A stretch of DNA of 30,532 bases from RGIG5472 sp051867615. Its GTDB lineage: Bacteria; Bacillota; Clostridia; Oscillospirales; Oscillospiraceae. The notes beneath the pieces are model-generated. The model was not told the DNA's origin, ran no database searches, and worked only from the letters and a program-made list of their open reading frames with translations. The position numbers were made by a program, and so were the translations under genes. Positions 14,401 to 22,312 of the stretch are shown here, piece after piece. Location of the stretch: assembly GCA_051867615.1 (NCBI GenBank), contig JBJDYU010000060.1:1-30532 (forward strand). Reading direction: 5' to 3'. Position 1 is the stretch's first letter. Each line of letters opens with the position of its first letter.

Positions 14401-16266
14401 ATGATCAAGACTCCGGAACAACTGGAAAGACGGCTTTGCAGCTGCACGGCCGCCATGGAGAAGAAGGTCAGCGGCGCGGACGGCAAGCGGGCCGTGGTGC
14501 TTTGCGGCGGTACCGGCTGCCTTTCCTCCGACTCCCGGCGCATCCGCGAGAAGTTTGAGCGTCTGGTGGAGGAAAACGGCCTGTCCGACCGCGTGACGGT
14601 GAATCAGGTGGGCTGCTTCGGCTTCTGCTCTCAGGGCCCCTTCGTGAAGATCTATCCTGAGGATACGCTGTACCGCATGGTGAAGATCGAGGACGTGGAC
14701 GAGATCGTGGAGCGAGACCTCATCGGCGGACAGGTGGTGGAGCGCCTGCTCTATGAGGACCCCCAGACCCATGAGAAGGTCTCCCGGCAGGACGATATCA
14801 CCTTCTATAAGAAGCAAAAGCGCATCGCGCTGCACGGCTGCGGCGCCATCAACCCCGAGGATATCAACGAGGCCATGGGCTACGGCGCGTTCCAGGGCCT
14901 GAAGCGGGCCCTCGGCATGGAGCGCAAGGCCGTCATCGACGAGGTGCTGGCGGCGGGCCTCCGGGGCCGCGGCGGCGCGGGCTTCCCCACGGGGAAGAAG
15001 TGGAGCTTCGCCTACGCCAATGACAGCGAGGAGAAGTACATCATCTGCAACGGCGACGAGGGCGACCCCGGCGCGTTCATGGACCGCTCCATTCTGGAGG
15101 GCAATCCCTTCGCCGTGGTGGAGGGCATGATGATCGCGGCCTACGCCATCGGCGCGCAGAACGGCTATTTCTACATCCGGGCGGAGTATCCCATCGCGGT
15201 GCACCGCCTGCAGATCGCGATCCGGCAGATGGAGGAGCTGGGCCTGCTCGGGGACAACATCCTCGGCAGCGGCTTCAGCTTCCGGGCGCACCTGCGCCTT
15301 GGCGCGGGCGCCTTCGTCTGCGGCGAGGAGACGGCGCTGCTGAACTCCATCGAGGGCAAGCGCGGTATGCCCCGGCCCCGGCCTCCGTTCCCGGCGGCCA
15401 AGGGCCTCTGGCAGCAGCCCTCCGTGGTGAACAACGTGGAGACTCTGGCCTGCGTACCCTTCATCTTCCGGGAGGGCGCGGCGGAATTCGCCAAATACGG
15501 CACCGAGCGCTCCCGCGGCACCAAGGTCTTTGCCCTCGGCGGCAAGGTGAACAACGTAGGCCTGGTGGAGGTCCCCATGGGCACCACGCTGCGGGAGCTG
15601 ATCTATGACATCGGCGGCGGCATCGCCGGCGGCAAGGAGTTCAAGGCCATCCAGACCGGCGGCCCCTCCGGCGGCAATCTGACGAAGGAATTCCTGGACG
15701 AGTCCATCGACTTCGACAACCTGGTGGCCAAGGGCTCCATGATGGGCTCCGGCGGCGCCATCGTCATGGACGAGGACAACTGCATGGTGAACGTCGCCCG
15801 CTTCTATATGGACTTCATCTGCGACGAGAGCTGCGGCAAGTGTACCGCCTGCCGCATCGGCACCAAGCGGATGCTGGAGATCCTCAACCGCATCTGCGAC
15901 GGCAAGGGCACCATGCAGGATCTGACGGATCTGGAGGAGCTGGCGGAGACGGTGAAGACCAACTCCCTCTGCGCGCTGGGCCAGACCTCCGCCAATCCCG
16001 TCATCTCCACCATGACCCATTTCCGCGACGAGTATCTCGCCCATATCGTGGATAAGAAGTGCCCCGCCAAGGTCTGCAAGAACCTGATGCAGTATAAGAT
16101 CGACCCGAACAAGTGCATGAAGTGCAGCCTCTGCGCCCGGATGTGTCCCACCGGCGCCATCACCGGCAAGGTCAGGGAGATCCCCTTCGTCATCGATCCG
16201 GAGAAGTGCATCAAGTGCGGCACCTGTATGGCCGGCTGCAAGTTCGGCGCCATCAGCAAGGAATAA
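14401..16266 (+). CDS. hydB: [FeFe] hydrogenase subunit HydB (NuoF-like, NAD(H)/FMN)
   Basis: 621 residues, HndC/HydB type. Domains in order: N-terminal thioredoxin-like [2Fe-2S] (C35-x4-C40, then CFGFC); NuoF core with the NADH/FMN motif GLRGRGGAGFPTG (about 186-198) and NGDEGDPGAFMDR (about 217); SLBB-like segment; the [4Fe-4S] motif C478-x2-C481-x2-C484 with C524; and a C-terminal 2x[4Fe-4S] ferredoxin from C572 (CMKCSLCARMCPTG and CIKCGTCMAGC). It is the NAD(H)-binding subunit and the place where bifurcation takes place in HydABC enzymes. NADP use cannot be excluded. Confidence 0.95.
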   Translation: MIKTPEQLERRLCSCTAAMEKKVSGADGKRAVVLCGGTGCLSSDSRRIREKFERLVEENGLSDRVTVNQVGCFGFCSQGPFVKIYPEDTLYRMVKIEDVDEIVERDLIGGQVVERLLYEDPQTHEKVSRQDDITFYKKQKRIALHGCGAINPEDINEAMGYGAFQGLKRALGMERKAVIDEVLAAGLRGRGGAGFPTGKKWSFAYANDSEEKYIICNGDEGDPGAFMDRSILEGNPFAVVEGMMIAAYAIGAQNGYFYIRAEYPIAVHRLQIAIRQMEELGLLGDNILGSGFSFRAHLRLGAGAFVCGEETALLNSIEGKRGMPRPRPPFPAAKGLWQQPSVVNNVETLACVPFIFREGAAEFAKYGTERSRGTKVFALGGKVNNVGLVEVPMGTTLRELIYDIGGGIAGGKEFKAIQTGGPSGGNLTKEFLDESIDFDNLVAKGSMMGSGGAIVMDEDNCMVNVARFYMDFICDESCGKCTACRIGTKRMLEILNRICDGKGTMQDLTDLEELAETVKTNSLCALGQTSANPVISTMTHFRDEYLAHIVDKKCPAKVCKNLMQYKIDPNKCMKCSLCARMCPTGAITGKVREIPFVIDPEKCIKCGTCMAGCKFGAISKE

Positions 16267-16284
16267 GAAAGGGGGAAGAAAACC

Positions 16285-18054
16285 ATGTCTCTCGTACATA
16301 TCAAGATCGAAGGCCACCCCTACGAGGTGGAAGAAGGCCTGACCATACTGGAAGCGGCCCGCCGCTGCGGTTATGAGATCCCTTCCCTCTGCAGCTTTAA
16401 CCATGGGGAGTGTTCTCTCGCCTCCTGCCGGGTGTGTCTGGTGGAAGTTACCGGCGCCAAGGGTCTGGTAGCCTCCTGCGTCTACCCGGTGGCGGAGGGT
16501 ATGGAGATCACCATCTCCTCGCCCAAAGCCACCCGCGCCCGCCGCATCAGCGTGGAGCTGCTGCTGTCCAACCACTCCCAGAACTGCCAGCAGTGCGATA
16601 AGAACGGCCGCTGCGAGCTGCTGCACGTGGCGCAGCTCACCGGCGCGCGGGAGAACGCCTTCAAGGGCGAAAAGACGCCCGCCGTGCTGGACGAGGTGAC
16701 GCCCTCCATCGTGCGGGACACCTCCAAGTGCATCCTCTGCGGCCGCTGCGTGGCCCGCTGCGAAAACGCCCACGGCAAGGGCGTGCTGGGCTTTGAGAAT
16801 CGCGGCTTTTCCACCATCGTGGCCCCCGCGGGCAACCGGGGCCTTGCCAAGTCTCCCTGCATCCTCTGCGGCCAGTGCGTCAGCGTCTGCCCCACCGGCG
16901 CGCTGATGGAAAAGAGCGAGATCGACAAGGTGGACGAGGCCTTCCGGCAGCATAAATTCGTGGTGGTGCAGACCGCACCTGCCGTCCGCGCCGCCATCGG
17001 CGAGGAGTTCGGCATGAAGATCGGCACGCCCGCCACCGGCAAGATGGTGGCGGCGCTGCACCGACTGGGCTTCGACCGGGTGTATGACACCGACTTCGGC
17101 GCGGACCTGACCATCATGGAGGAGGCCACGGAGCTGCTGCAGCGTATCCAGGGCGGCGGCGTCCTGCCCATGATCACCTCCTGCAGTCCCGGCTGGATCA
17201 ACTACGCGGAGTGCTATTTCGGCGACCATCTGGACCATCTCTCCTCCTGCAAGTCTCCCCATGAGATGATGGGCGCCATCATCAAGAGCTATTTCGCCGA
17301 GAAGAACGGCATCGACCCGAAGGACATCTTCGTGGTGTCCATCATGCCCTGCACTGCCAAGAAGTTCGAGAAGGAGCGTCCCCAGAACCGGGCGGTGGAA
17401 AACCTCCCCGACGTGGACGCGGTGCTGACCACCCGGGAGCTGGCGCGGCTGATCAAGCGCAGCGGCATCCAGTTCAAAAAGCTGCCGGACGAGGAATTCG
17501 ACCAGGATCTGCTGGGCGAAGCCTCCGGCGCGGGCGTCATCTTCGGCGTCACCGGCGGCGTGATGGAGGCGGCCCTCCGCACGGCGTACAAGGTGCTGAC
17601 GGGCAAGGAGCATGAGGCCGTGAAGTTCGAGGCCGTGCGCGGCTTCGACGGCATCAAGGAGGCCTCCATCGACATCAACGGCATGACCGTGAACGTGGCC
17701 GTGGCCCACGGGATGCGCAACGCCCGGGTGCTGCTGGATGAGATCAGAGCCGGCACCTCCAAGTACCATTTCATCGAGATCATGGGCTGCCCTGGCGGCT
17801 GCATCAACGGCGGCGGCCAGCCCTACGTCCGGCCCTGCTTCCTGCCGGACGAGGACCTGGACATCCTCGATACCTACCGCGCCAAGCGCGCGTCGGCGCT
17901 GTACAGCGAGGATGAGCGCAGCGTCCTGCGCCAGTCCCACAACAACACCCAGATCCAGAAGCTCTACGCCGACTATCTGGGCGAGCCCTGCTCCCACCGG
18001 GCCCACGAGCTGCTGCATACGAGCTATGCCGCCCGGGAGCCCTTCCCCCAGTAA
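16285..18054 (+). CDS. hydA: [FeFe] hydrogenase catalytic subunit HydA (HndD type)
   Basis: 589 residues. N-terminal plant-type [2Fe-2S] (C36, C48, C51, C64), His-Cys [4Fe-4S] domain (HSQNCQQCDKNGRC), two [4Fe-4S] sites (CILCGRCVARC, CILCGQCVSVCP), then the H-cluster domain and the small C-terminal maturation-related segment. H-cluster motifs: L1 TSCSPGW (298-304), L2 MPCTAKKFE with C356, L3 EIMGCPGGCINGGGQP with C502 and C506. The second Cys of the common TSCCP motif is Ser301. With hydC and hydB this is the trimeric, probably electron-bifurcating (ferredoxin plus NADH) enzyme. Maturases HydE, HydF and HydG are not in the window. GGGGG precedes the start. Confidence 0.96.
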   Translation: MSLVHIKIEGHPYEVEEGLTILEAARRCGYEIPSLCSFNHGECSLASCRVCLVEVTGAKGLVASCVYPVAEGMEITISSPKATRARRISVELLLSNHSQNCQQCDKNGRCELLHVAQLTGARENAFKGEKTPAVLDEVTPSIVRDTSKCILCGRCVARCENAHGKGVLGFENRGFSTIVAPAGNRGLAKSPCILCGQCVSVCPTGALMEKSEIDKVDEAFRQHKFVVVQTAPAVRAAIGEEFGMKIGTPATGKMVAALHRLGFDRVYDTDFGADLTIMEEATELLQRIQGGGVLPMITSCSPGWINYAECYFGDHLDHLSSCKSPHEMMGAIIKSYFAEKNGIDPKDIFVVSIMPCTAKKFEKERPQNRAVENLPDVDAVLTTRELARLIKRSGIQFKKLPDEEFDQDLLGEASGAGVIFGVTGGVMEAALRTAYKVLTGKEHEAVKFEAVRGFDGIKEASIDINGMTVNVAVAHGMRNARVLLDEIRAGTSKYHFIEIMGCPGGCINGGGQPYVRPCFLPDEDLDILDTYRAKRASALYSEDERSVLRQSHNNTQIQKLYADYLGEPCSHRAHELLHTSYAAREPFPQ

Positions 18055-18070
18055 ACGGAACCTGTTCTCT

Positions 18071-18103
18071 GCCGGAGGCCCTGCGGGGCCTCCGGCATTT
18101 TTT
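18071..18103 (+). terminator. Terminator of the hydCBA operon
   Basis: A perfect 11-bp GC-rich stem (18071-18081 with 18086-18096), TGCG loop, then ATTTTTT. Confidence 0.92.
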
Positions 18104-18116
18104 GTGTCCGGGGCCG

Positions 18117-18145
18117 TTGCAGGAGCAGGGGAGAAATAGTATAAT
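18117..18145 (+). promoter_or_regulatory. Promoter of the sensory hydrogenase-phosphatase operon
   Basis: TTGCAG (18117-18122), 17 bases, perfect TATAAT (18140-18145), directly after the hydA terminator. The sensor pair is therefore transcribed separately from the enzyme. Confidence 0.78.
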
Positions 18146-18193
18146 GAGGGCAAAGCGGCCCGCCCGCTCCGCCGCAGAAAGAGAGGAACGCCT

Positions 18194-19870
18194 ATGGATC
18201 AGTTTCTGGATTTCGAACCCGCCAAATGCCGGGACTGCTACCGCTGTCTGCGGGAGTGTCCGGTGAAAGCCATCCGTATCATCGATCACCAGGCCCGTAT
18301 CATCCCGGAGCGCTGCATCCTCTGCGGCAACTGCACCCGCGTCTGCCCGCAGAACGCCAAGACCGTCCACTCCCAGCTGGAGGAGGTGCGCCGCCTGCTG
18401 AACTCCCAGTCGGACGTGCTGGCCAGCGTCGATCCCTCCTTTGTCTCCGCCTTCGAGCTGGAGAATTTCGGCCAGATGGCCGCGGTGCTGGAGCAGCTGG
18501 GCTTTTTCTACGCGGAGGAGACGGCGGTGGGCGCCGCCGCGGTGACGCAGGAGTACGCGCGGCTCATGCAGGAGGGAAAGTATAAAAACCTCATTTCCTC
18601 CGCCTGTCCCGCCATCAACCGCATGATCCAGATCTACCGTCCGGAGATGCTGAAGTATCTCGCGCCGGTGGATTCGCCCATGGTGGCCCACGCGAAGATC
18701 CTGCGCCAGAGCTTTCCGGACGCGAAGATCGTGTTCGTCGGCCCCTGCGTCGCCAGGATGCGGGAGGCGGCGGAGAGCGACGTGGTGGACGCGGTGCTGA
18801 CCTTTGAAGACCTGAAGACCATGATGGAGGAGGGCGGCGTCAGCTTCCCGCCGGCGGAGGCGGCGGAGCGGCAGGCCCAGGGGGCGAGCGCTCGCATCTA
18901 CCCCATCGCCGGGGGGATCATCCGTTCCTTCCCGGAGGGACTTCCCGGTTATACGCCCCTCTCCATAGACGGCGTGCGCAGGTGCATGAGTGCTGAACGC
19001 TGTATGGATGAGCTGGACCATGCGTTCATCGAGATGAGCTGCTGCGAGTATGCCTGCGTCAACGGGCCGTGTTCTCTGCAGCGGCAGGACGCCGCGGCGC
19101 TGGCGGAGGTGAAGGTGCGCCGCTACGCCGCCCAGGCGGAGGAGTCTGGCGTGTCCCTGGACGGGGCGGAGCTGGGCCGCCGCTATCCGCGGCTGAAGGA
19201 AAAGGGTTGCGAGCCGCCGGAGCAGGAGATCAGGGCCATCCTGGCCAAGACCGGCAAGACGAAGAAGGAGGACGAGCTGGACTGCGGCGCCTGCGGCTAT
19301 GAGACCTGCCGGGAAAAGGCGTGGGCGGTGTACAACGGCTTCGCGGACGTGGAGATGTGCCTGCCCCATATGCGGCAGAAGGCCGAGTCCGTCTCCTCGG
19401 AGGTCATGCAGCGTATGCCCAACGGCGTGGTGGTGCTGAACTCCCTCTTTGAGATCGAGGAGATCAACCTCGTGGCCTCCCGGCTGCTGGATATCGATTA
19501 TTACCACTATAAGGGCCGGAATTTCTTCGACCTGTCGGACATCGTGGAATTCATTCAGGTGCAGTCCTCCGGCGAGAACCTGTTCAACCGCCGCGTGAAG
19601 ATCGGCAAGACCCAGAAATATGTGGAGATTTCCATCATCAACATGAAGGACCACGACAAGCTCCTGGGCATCATGAAGGACGTGACGGAGGAGGAGACCT
19701 ATAACGAGAAGCTGCGGGAGGTCCGGGAGCAGACCTTCGCCGTCACGGACCAGGTGGTGAAGAACCAGATGAAGATCGCGCAGGATATCGCTTCCCTGCT
19801 GGGCGAGACCACGGCGGAGACCAAGGTGGCCCTGCTGAAGCTCAAGGAGATCCTGCGCAGCGACCAGTGA
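18194..19870 (+). CDS. HydS-like sensory [FeFe] hydrogenase with PAS domain
   Basis: 558 residues. Order: 2x[4Fe-4S] ferredoxin (CRDCYRCLRECP, CILCGNCTRVCP; 12-51); H-cluster domain with L1 SSACPA (C138), L2 VGPCVARM (C185), L3 CEYACVNGP (C284, C288); a further [4Fe-4S] domain C364-x2-C367-x4-C372 with C389; PAS domain (about 396-505); and a C-terminal helical tail. This is the layout of group C sensory hydrogenases (HydS). In L1 the proton-relay Cys is Ala137, as reported for Thermotoga maritima HydS, consistent with slow sensing rather than fast turnover. It has no [2Fe-2S] or HydBC-contact domains. It is followed 11 bases later by a PP2C-type phosphatase. Ligand (H2, redox state) is inferred. 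Confidence 0.93.
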   Translation: MDQFLDFEPAKCRDCYRCLRECPVKAIRIIDHQARIIPERCILCGNCTRVCPQNAKTVHSQLEEVRRLLNSQSDVLASVDPSFVSAFELENFGQMAAVLEQLGFFYAEETAVGAAAVTQEYARLMQEGKYKNLISSACPAINRMIQIYRPEMLKYLAPVDSPMVAHAKILRQSFPDAKIVFVGPCVARMREAAESDVVDAVLTFEDLKTMMEEGGVSFPPAEAAERQAQGASARIYPIAGGIIRSFPEGLPGYTPLSIDGVRRCMSAERCMDELDHAFIEMSCCEYACVNGPCSLQRQDAAALAEVKVRRYAAQAEESGVSLDGAELGRRYPRLKEKGCEPPEQEIRAILAKTGKTKKEDELDCGACGYETCREKAWAVYNGFADVEMCLPHMRQKAESVSSEVMQRMPNGVVVLNSLFEIEEINLVASRLLDIDYYHYKGRNFFDLSDIVEFIQVQSSGENLFNRRVKIGKTQKYVEISIINMKDHDKLLGIMKDVTEEETYNEKLREVREQTFAVTDQVVKNQMKIAQDIASLLGETTAETKVALLKLKEILRSDQ

Positions 19871-19881
19871 GGGAGGCGGCC

Positions 19882-21042
19882 ATGTCCTATTTTATCGACT
19901 GCGGCTACGCCACTATGAACAAGCACGGGGAGGAGCTTTGCGGCGACCGGGTGCAGGTCATCGACTCCGGGGAGGACCGCATTCTGGTGCTGGCGGACGG
20001 CATGGGCAGCGGCGTCAAGGCCAACATCCTTTCCACCATGACCTCCCGCATCCTTACCACCATGATCGCCCAGGGCGCGGACATCGAGGACTGCGTCCGC
20101 ACCATCATGGAGGCGCTGCCGGTCTGCCGGGAGCGGGGGATGAACTACTGCACCTTCTCCATCATCCATATGACGCCCTCCGGCGAGGGTGTGATGTATG
20201 AATACGACAATCCGCAGGCCATTTTGCTGCGGGAGGGGAAGTGCGGCGATCTGGACAGGACCGCCGTGCAGATCGCGGATAAGACGGTGTACCGCTCGGA
20301 CTTCCGCCTGCGGGCGGAGGACGGCGTCGTTGTCATGAGCGACGGCGTGCTGTTCGCGGGGCCGGAGGACGTCCTGAACTACGACTGGCAGCGGCCCCAG
20401 ATCATGGCCTATCTCGACCGCATGGCGCAGCCGGGGATGAGCGCCACGGCGCTCTCGGCCCTGCTGGCGGGGGCCTGCATGGACCTGTACTGCGGCAGCC
20501 CGGGAGACGACACCACCGCCGCGGTGGTGCGCCTGCGCAAGCCCTGCTCCGTCTCCGTCATGATCGGCCCGCCGGCGGACCGCTATCAGGAGGCGAAGCA
20601 CGTGCGCCACTTCCTTGACTGCGGCGATAAGCATATCGTCTGCGGCGGTACTACCTCAAAGATCGTGGCCCAGTACCTGGGCGGGGAGGTGACGCTGCAG
20701 CCCCACACGGGCTTTCGCACCGTGCCGCCCTACAGCCGTCTGGAGGGGGTGGACCTGGTGACGGAGGGCGCGCTGACCATCAATTATGTGGCGGAGCTGG
20801 CGGCCCGGCATCTCGACCCCTATGCCCTGGGCGTGAAGCGCTATGACGGCGACAACGGCGCGGAAAGGATGGCGCAGCTGCTCTTTGAGCAGGCGTCCGA
20901 GGTCACGTTCTTCATCGGAAAGACGGTGAACAGCGCCCACGCGGGCACGGTGGCCGACTCCGGGAAGAAGAACCAGTCCATCGCCTCCCTGTGCCAGAGC
21001 CTGCGGCAGATGGGAAAACGCGTGGTGGAGATCTATCACTGA
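19882..21042 (+). CDS. SpoIIE-family (PP2C) serine/threonine phosphatase
   Basis: 386 residues. The N-terminal SpoIIE/PP2C domain (1-235) has metal-binding motifs ELCGDRVQV, VLADGMGSGVKAN, VVMSDGVLF and SPGDDTTAAVV, all intact. The C-terminal ~145 residues (from SVSVMIGPPADRY, including GDKHIVCGGTTSKIVAQYLG and INYVAELAARHL) are not phosphatase-like and I do not recognise a family. ATG 19882 is chosen because GGGAGG lies five bases upstream; the upstream GTG overlaps the hydrogenase stop. It would dephosphorylate a partner protein in response to the sensory hydrogenase; the partner, a kinase or anti-anti-sigma-type protein, is not encoded here. Confidence 0.9.
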   Translation: MSYFIDCGYATMNKHGEELCGDRVQVIDSGEDRILVLADGMGSGVKANILSTMTSRILTTMIAQGADIEDCVRTIMEALPVCRERGMNYCTFSIIHMTPSGEGVMYEYDNPQAILLREGKCGDLDRTAVQIADKTVYRSDFRLRAEDGVVVMSDGVLFAGPEDVLNYDWQRPQIMAYLDRMAQPGMSATALSALLAGACMDLYCGSPGDDTTAAVVRLRKPCSVSVMIGPPADRYQEAKHVRHFLDCGDKHIVCGGTTSKIVAQYLGGEVTLQPHTGFRTVPPYSRLEGVDLVTEGALTINYVAELAARHLDPYALGVKRYDGDNGAERMAQLLFEQASEVTFFIGKTVNSAHAGTVADSGKKNQSIASLCQSLRQMGKRVVEIYH

Positions 21043-21104
21043 GCTGTTTTGCCGTCTGAGGGCCGAAAAACGGTCCGTCTCCCGGCGCATAATGACAAAA
21101 CGGT

Positions 21105-21135
21105 AACAAAATCGGGCCATAGGCCCGATTTTGTT
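21105..21135. terminator. Terminator after the phosphatase gene
   Basis: A 14-bp perfect stem (21105-21118 with 21122-21135) with a 3-base loop. The downstream tract is T-rich but interrupted (GCTGTTTTGT). Confidence 0.7.
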
Positions 21136-21147
21136 GCTGTTTTGTGG

Positions 21148-21176
21148 TGGACGCAATTCTCCGCCGCAGCTATACT
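21148..21176 (+). promoter_or_regulatory. Probable promoter of the lipoprotein gene
   Basis: TGGACG (21148-21153), 17 bases, TATACT (21171-21176), 42 bases before the start codon. Confidence 0.5.
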
Positions 21177-21218
21177 GTATGCTATGAAAGCAGTTGTATG
21201 CGAAAGGAGCGACGGAAT

Positions 21219-22112
21219 ATGAGACGGTGCTTCCTGTGGCTTTTGCTGGCGGGAATGGTGCTGCTGGCCGCCTGCGGCGGCGCGGAGCCGGAAAAAGCGG
21301 CTGTGACCAACCCTGTCCGCAACGTGACGAAAGAGACCGTGCAGCGCGAGCTGGGCGTTTCCTTTCAGATCCCGGAGGGCGCATCCGAGGTGCGCTACGC
21401 CATCATCGCGGGCGGGGAAGCGGACATAGCGGAGATGTGCTTCACGCTGGAGGGCGCGGAGTGCGCCTGCCGCATCATGTCCGCCGGGGTCCCGGGGGAG
21501 GAAGTGCCGGACATCTCCGGAATGTACTACGACTGGGAAAAGACGGCGGAGGCCTCCGTGGGCTATAACCGGGCGCAGCTCAGCTGGATCGAAGGGGCGC
21601 AGGGCGTCATCCGCTGGTACGATTACGCGCCGGGCCTGCTGTACAGCGTCTCCGTCTCCGGCGGCGCCACCGAGGCGAAGCTGACGGAGCTGGCGGCGGC
21701 GCTGTACGTTCCCATGCAGGGCGAGACGGACGGGGCCAGGGCGGCCTCCGCCCATCCGGAGCTGACGAATCTGCTGGCCGCCATTTCTCAGAACTATCAT
21801 GTGGACACGGCCGGTTCCTCCCTGAAGGCCGCGGTCTACGCCGGGACGCTGCTGGACTGGCTGGCGGAGAACGAGCCCGGTCAGGAGGCTTTGGCCGCCT
21901 CCGTTATTGACTTCCTCAGCGCGCTGGAAAAGCCGGCGCTGGAGGCGTTTCCCGAGCAGCTCAGGGGCGTGCATGAGGCCGCCCGGGAGCTTTGCGGCGC
22001 GCATGGGGAGGAGCTGCTGGACAGCTGCGGCTATGAGCCTGCCCATTACCCCTGGGACGAAGCGCGGATGGAGGAGAGCTTTGCCGTCATCTGGGAGCTC
22101 GTGGGAGAATGA
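21219..22112 (+). CDS. Lipoprotein of unknown function
   Basis: 297 residues. The signal peptide MRRCFLWLLLAGMVLLAAC gives a lipidated Cys19, so it is anchored on the outer face of the membrane. The first domain (about 35-170: LGVSFQIPEGASEVRYAII ... IEGAQGVIRWYDYAPGLLYSVSVSGG) looks like the beta-rich DUF4367-type domain of Firmicute envelope proteins. The second (about 180-297) is mostly helical, with several Glu/Ala-rich helices. ATG 21219 is supported by AAAGGAG. It stands alone between terminators. The function is unknown; the domain assignment is tentative. Confidence 0.72.
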   Translation: MRRCFLWLLLAGMVLLAACGGAEPEKAAVTNPVRNVTKETVQRELGVSFQIPEGASEVRYAIIAGGEADIAEMCFTLEGAECACRIMSAGVPGEEVPDISGMYYDWEKTAEASVGYNRAQLSWIEGAQGVIRWYDYAPGLLYSVSVSGGATEAKLTELAAALYVPMQGETDGARAASAHPELTNLLAAISQNYHVDTAGSSLKAAVYAGTLLDWLAENEPGQEALAASVIDFLSALEKPALEAFPEQLRGVHEAARELCGAHGEELLDSCGYEPAHYPWDEARMEESFAVIWELVGE

Positions 22113-22200
22113 CAGGGGAACGGCCCGGAAAAGCATCATGACTCTCCCGCACAGGCGCACGGTGTAGCCCGCAGGGGAGGGGACAATAGGAAAAAAGGAA

Positions 22201-22246
22201 CGGCCGCAAGTCGCTTATCGGTGACTTGCGGCCGCTGTATTTTTTA
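22201..22246. terminator. Bidirectional terminator between the lipoprotein and blaR1-like genes
   Basis: A 12-bp perfect stem (22201-22212 with 22223-22234). The plus strand continues CTGTATTTTTTAG; the minus strand continues TTCCTTTTTTCC. The rest of 22113-22312 has no gene I can support. Confidence 0.82.
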
Positions 22247-22312
22247 GAAAACGGGCGGGAGGGACGGCGGCGCGTCCGCGCCGCGGAGAACCGCCGAAAG
22301 CCGGGCGCGGCG

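Noticed and set aside
14317..18153. Long minus-strand open frame opposite hydB and hydA
   Set aside because: Antisense shadow of GC-rich genes with clear Fe-S motifs on the plus strand.
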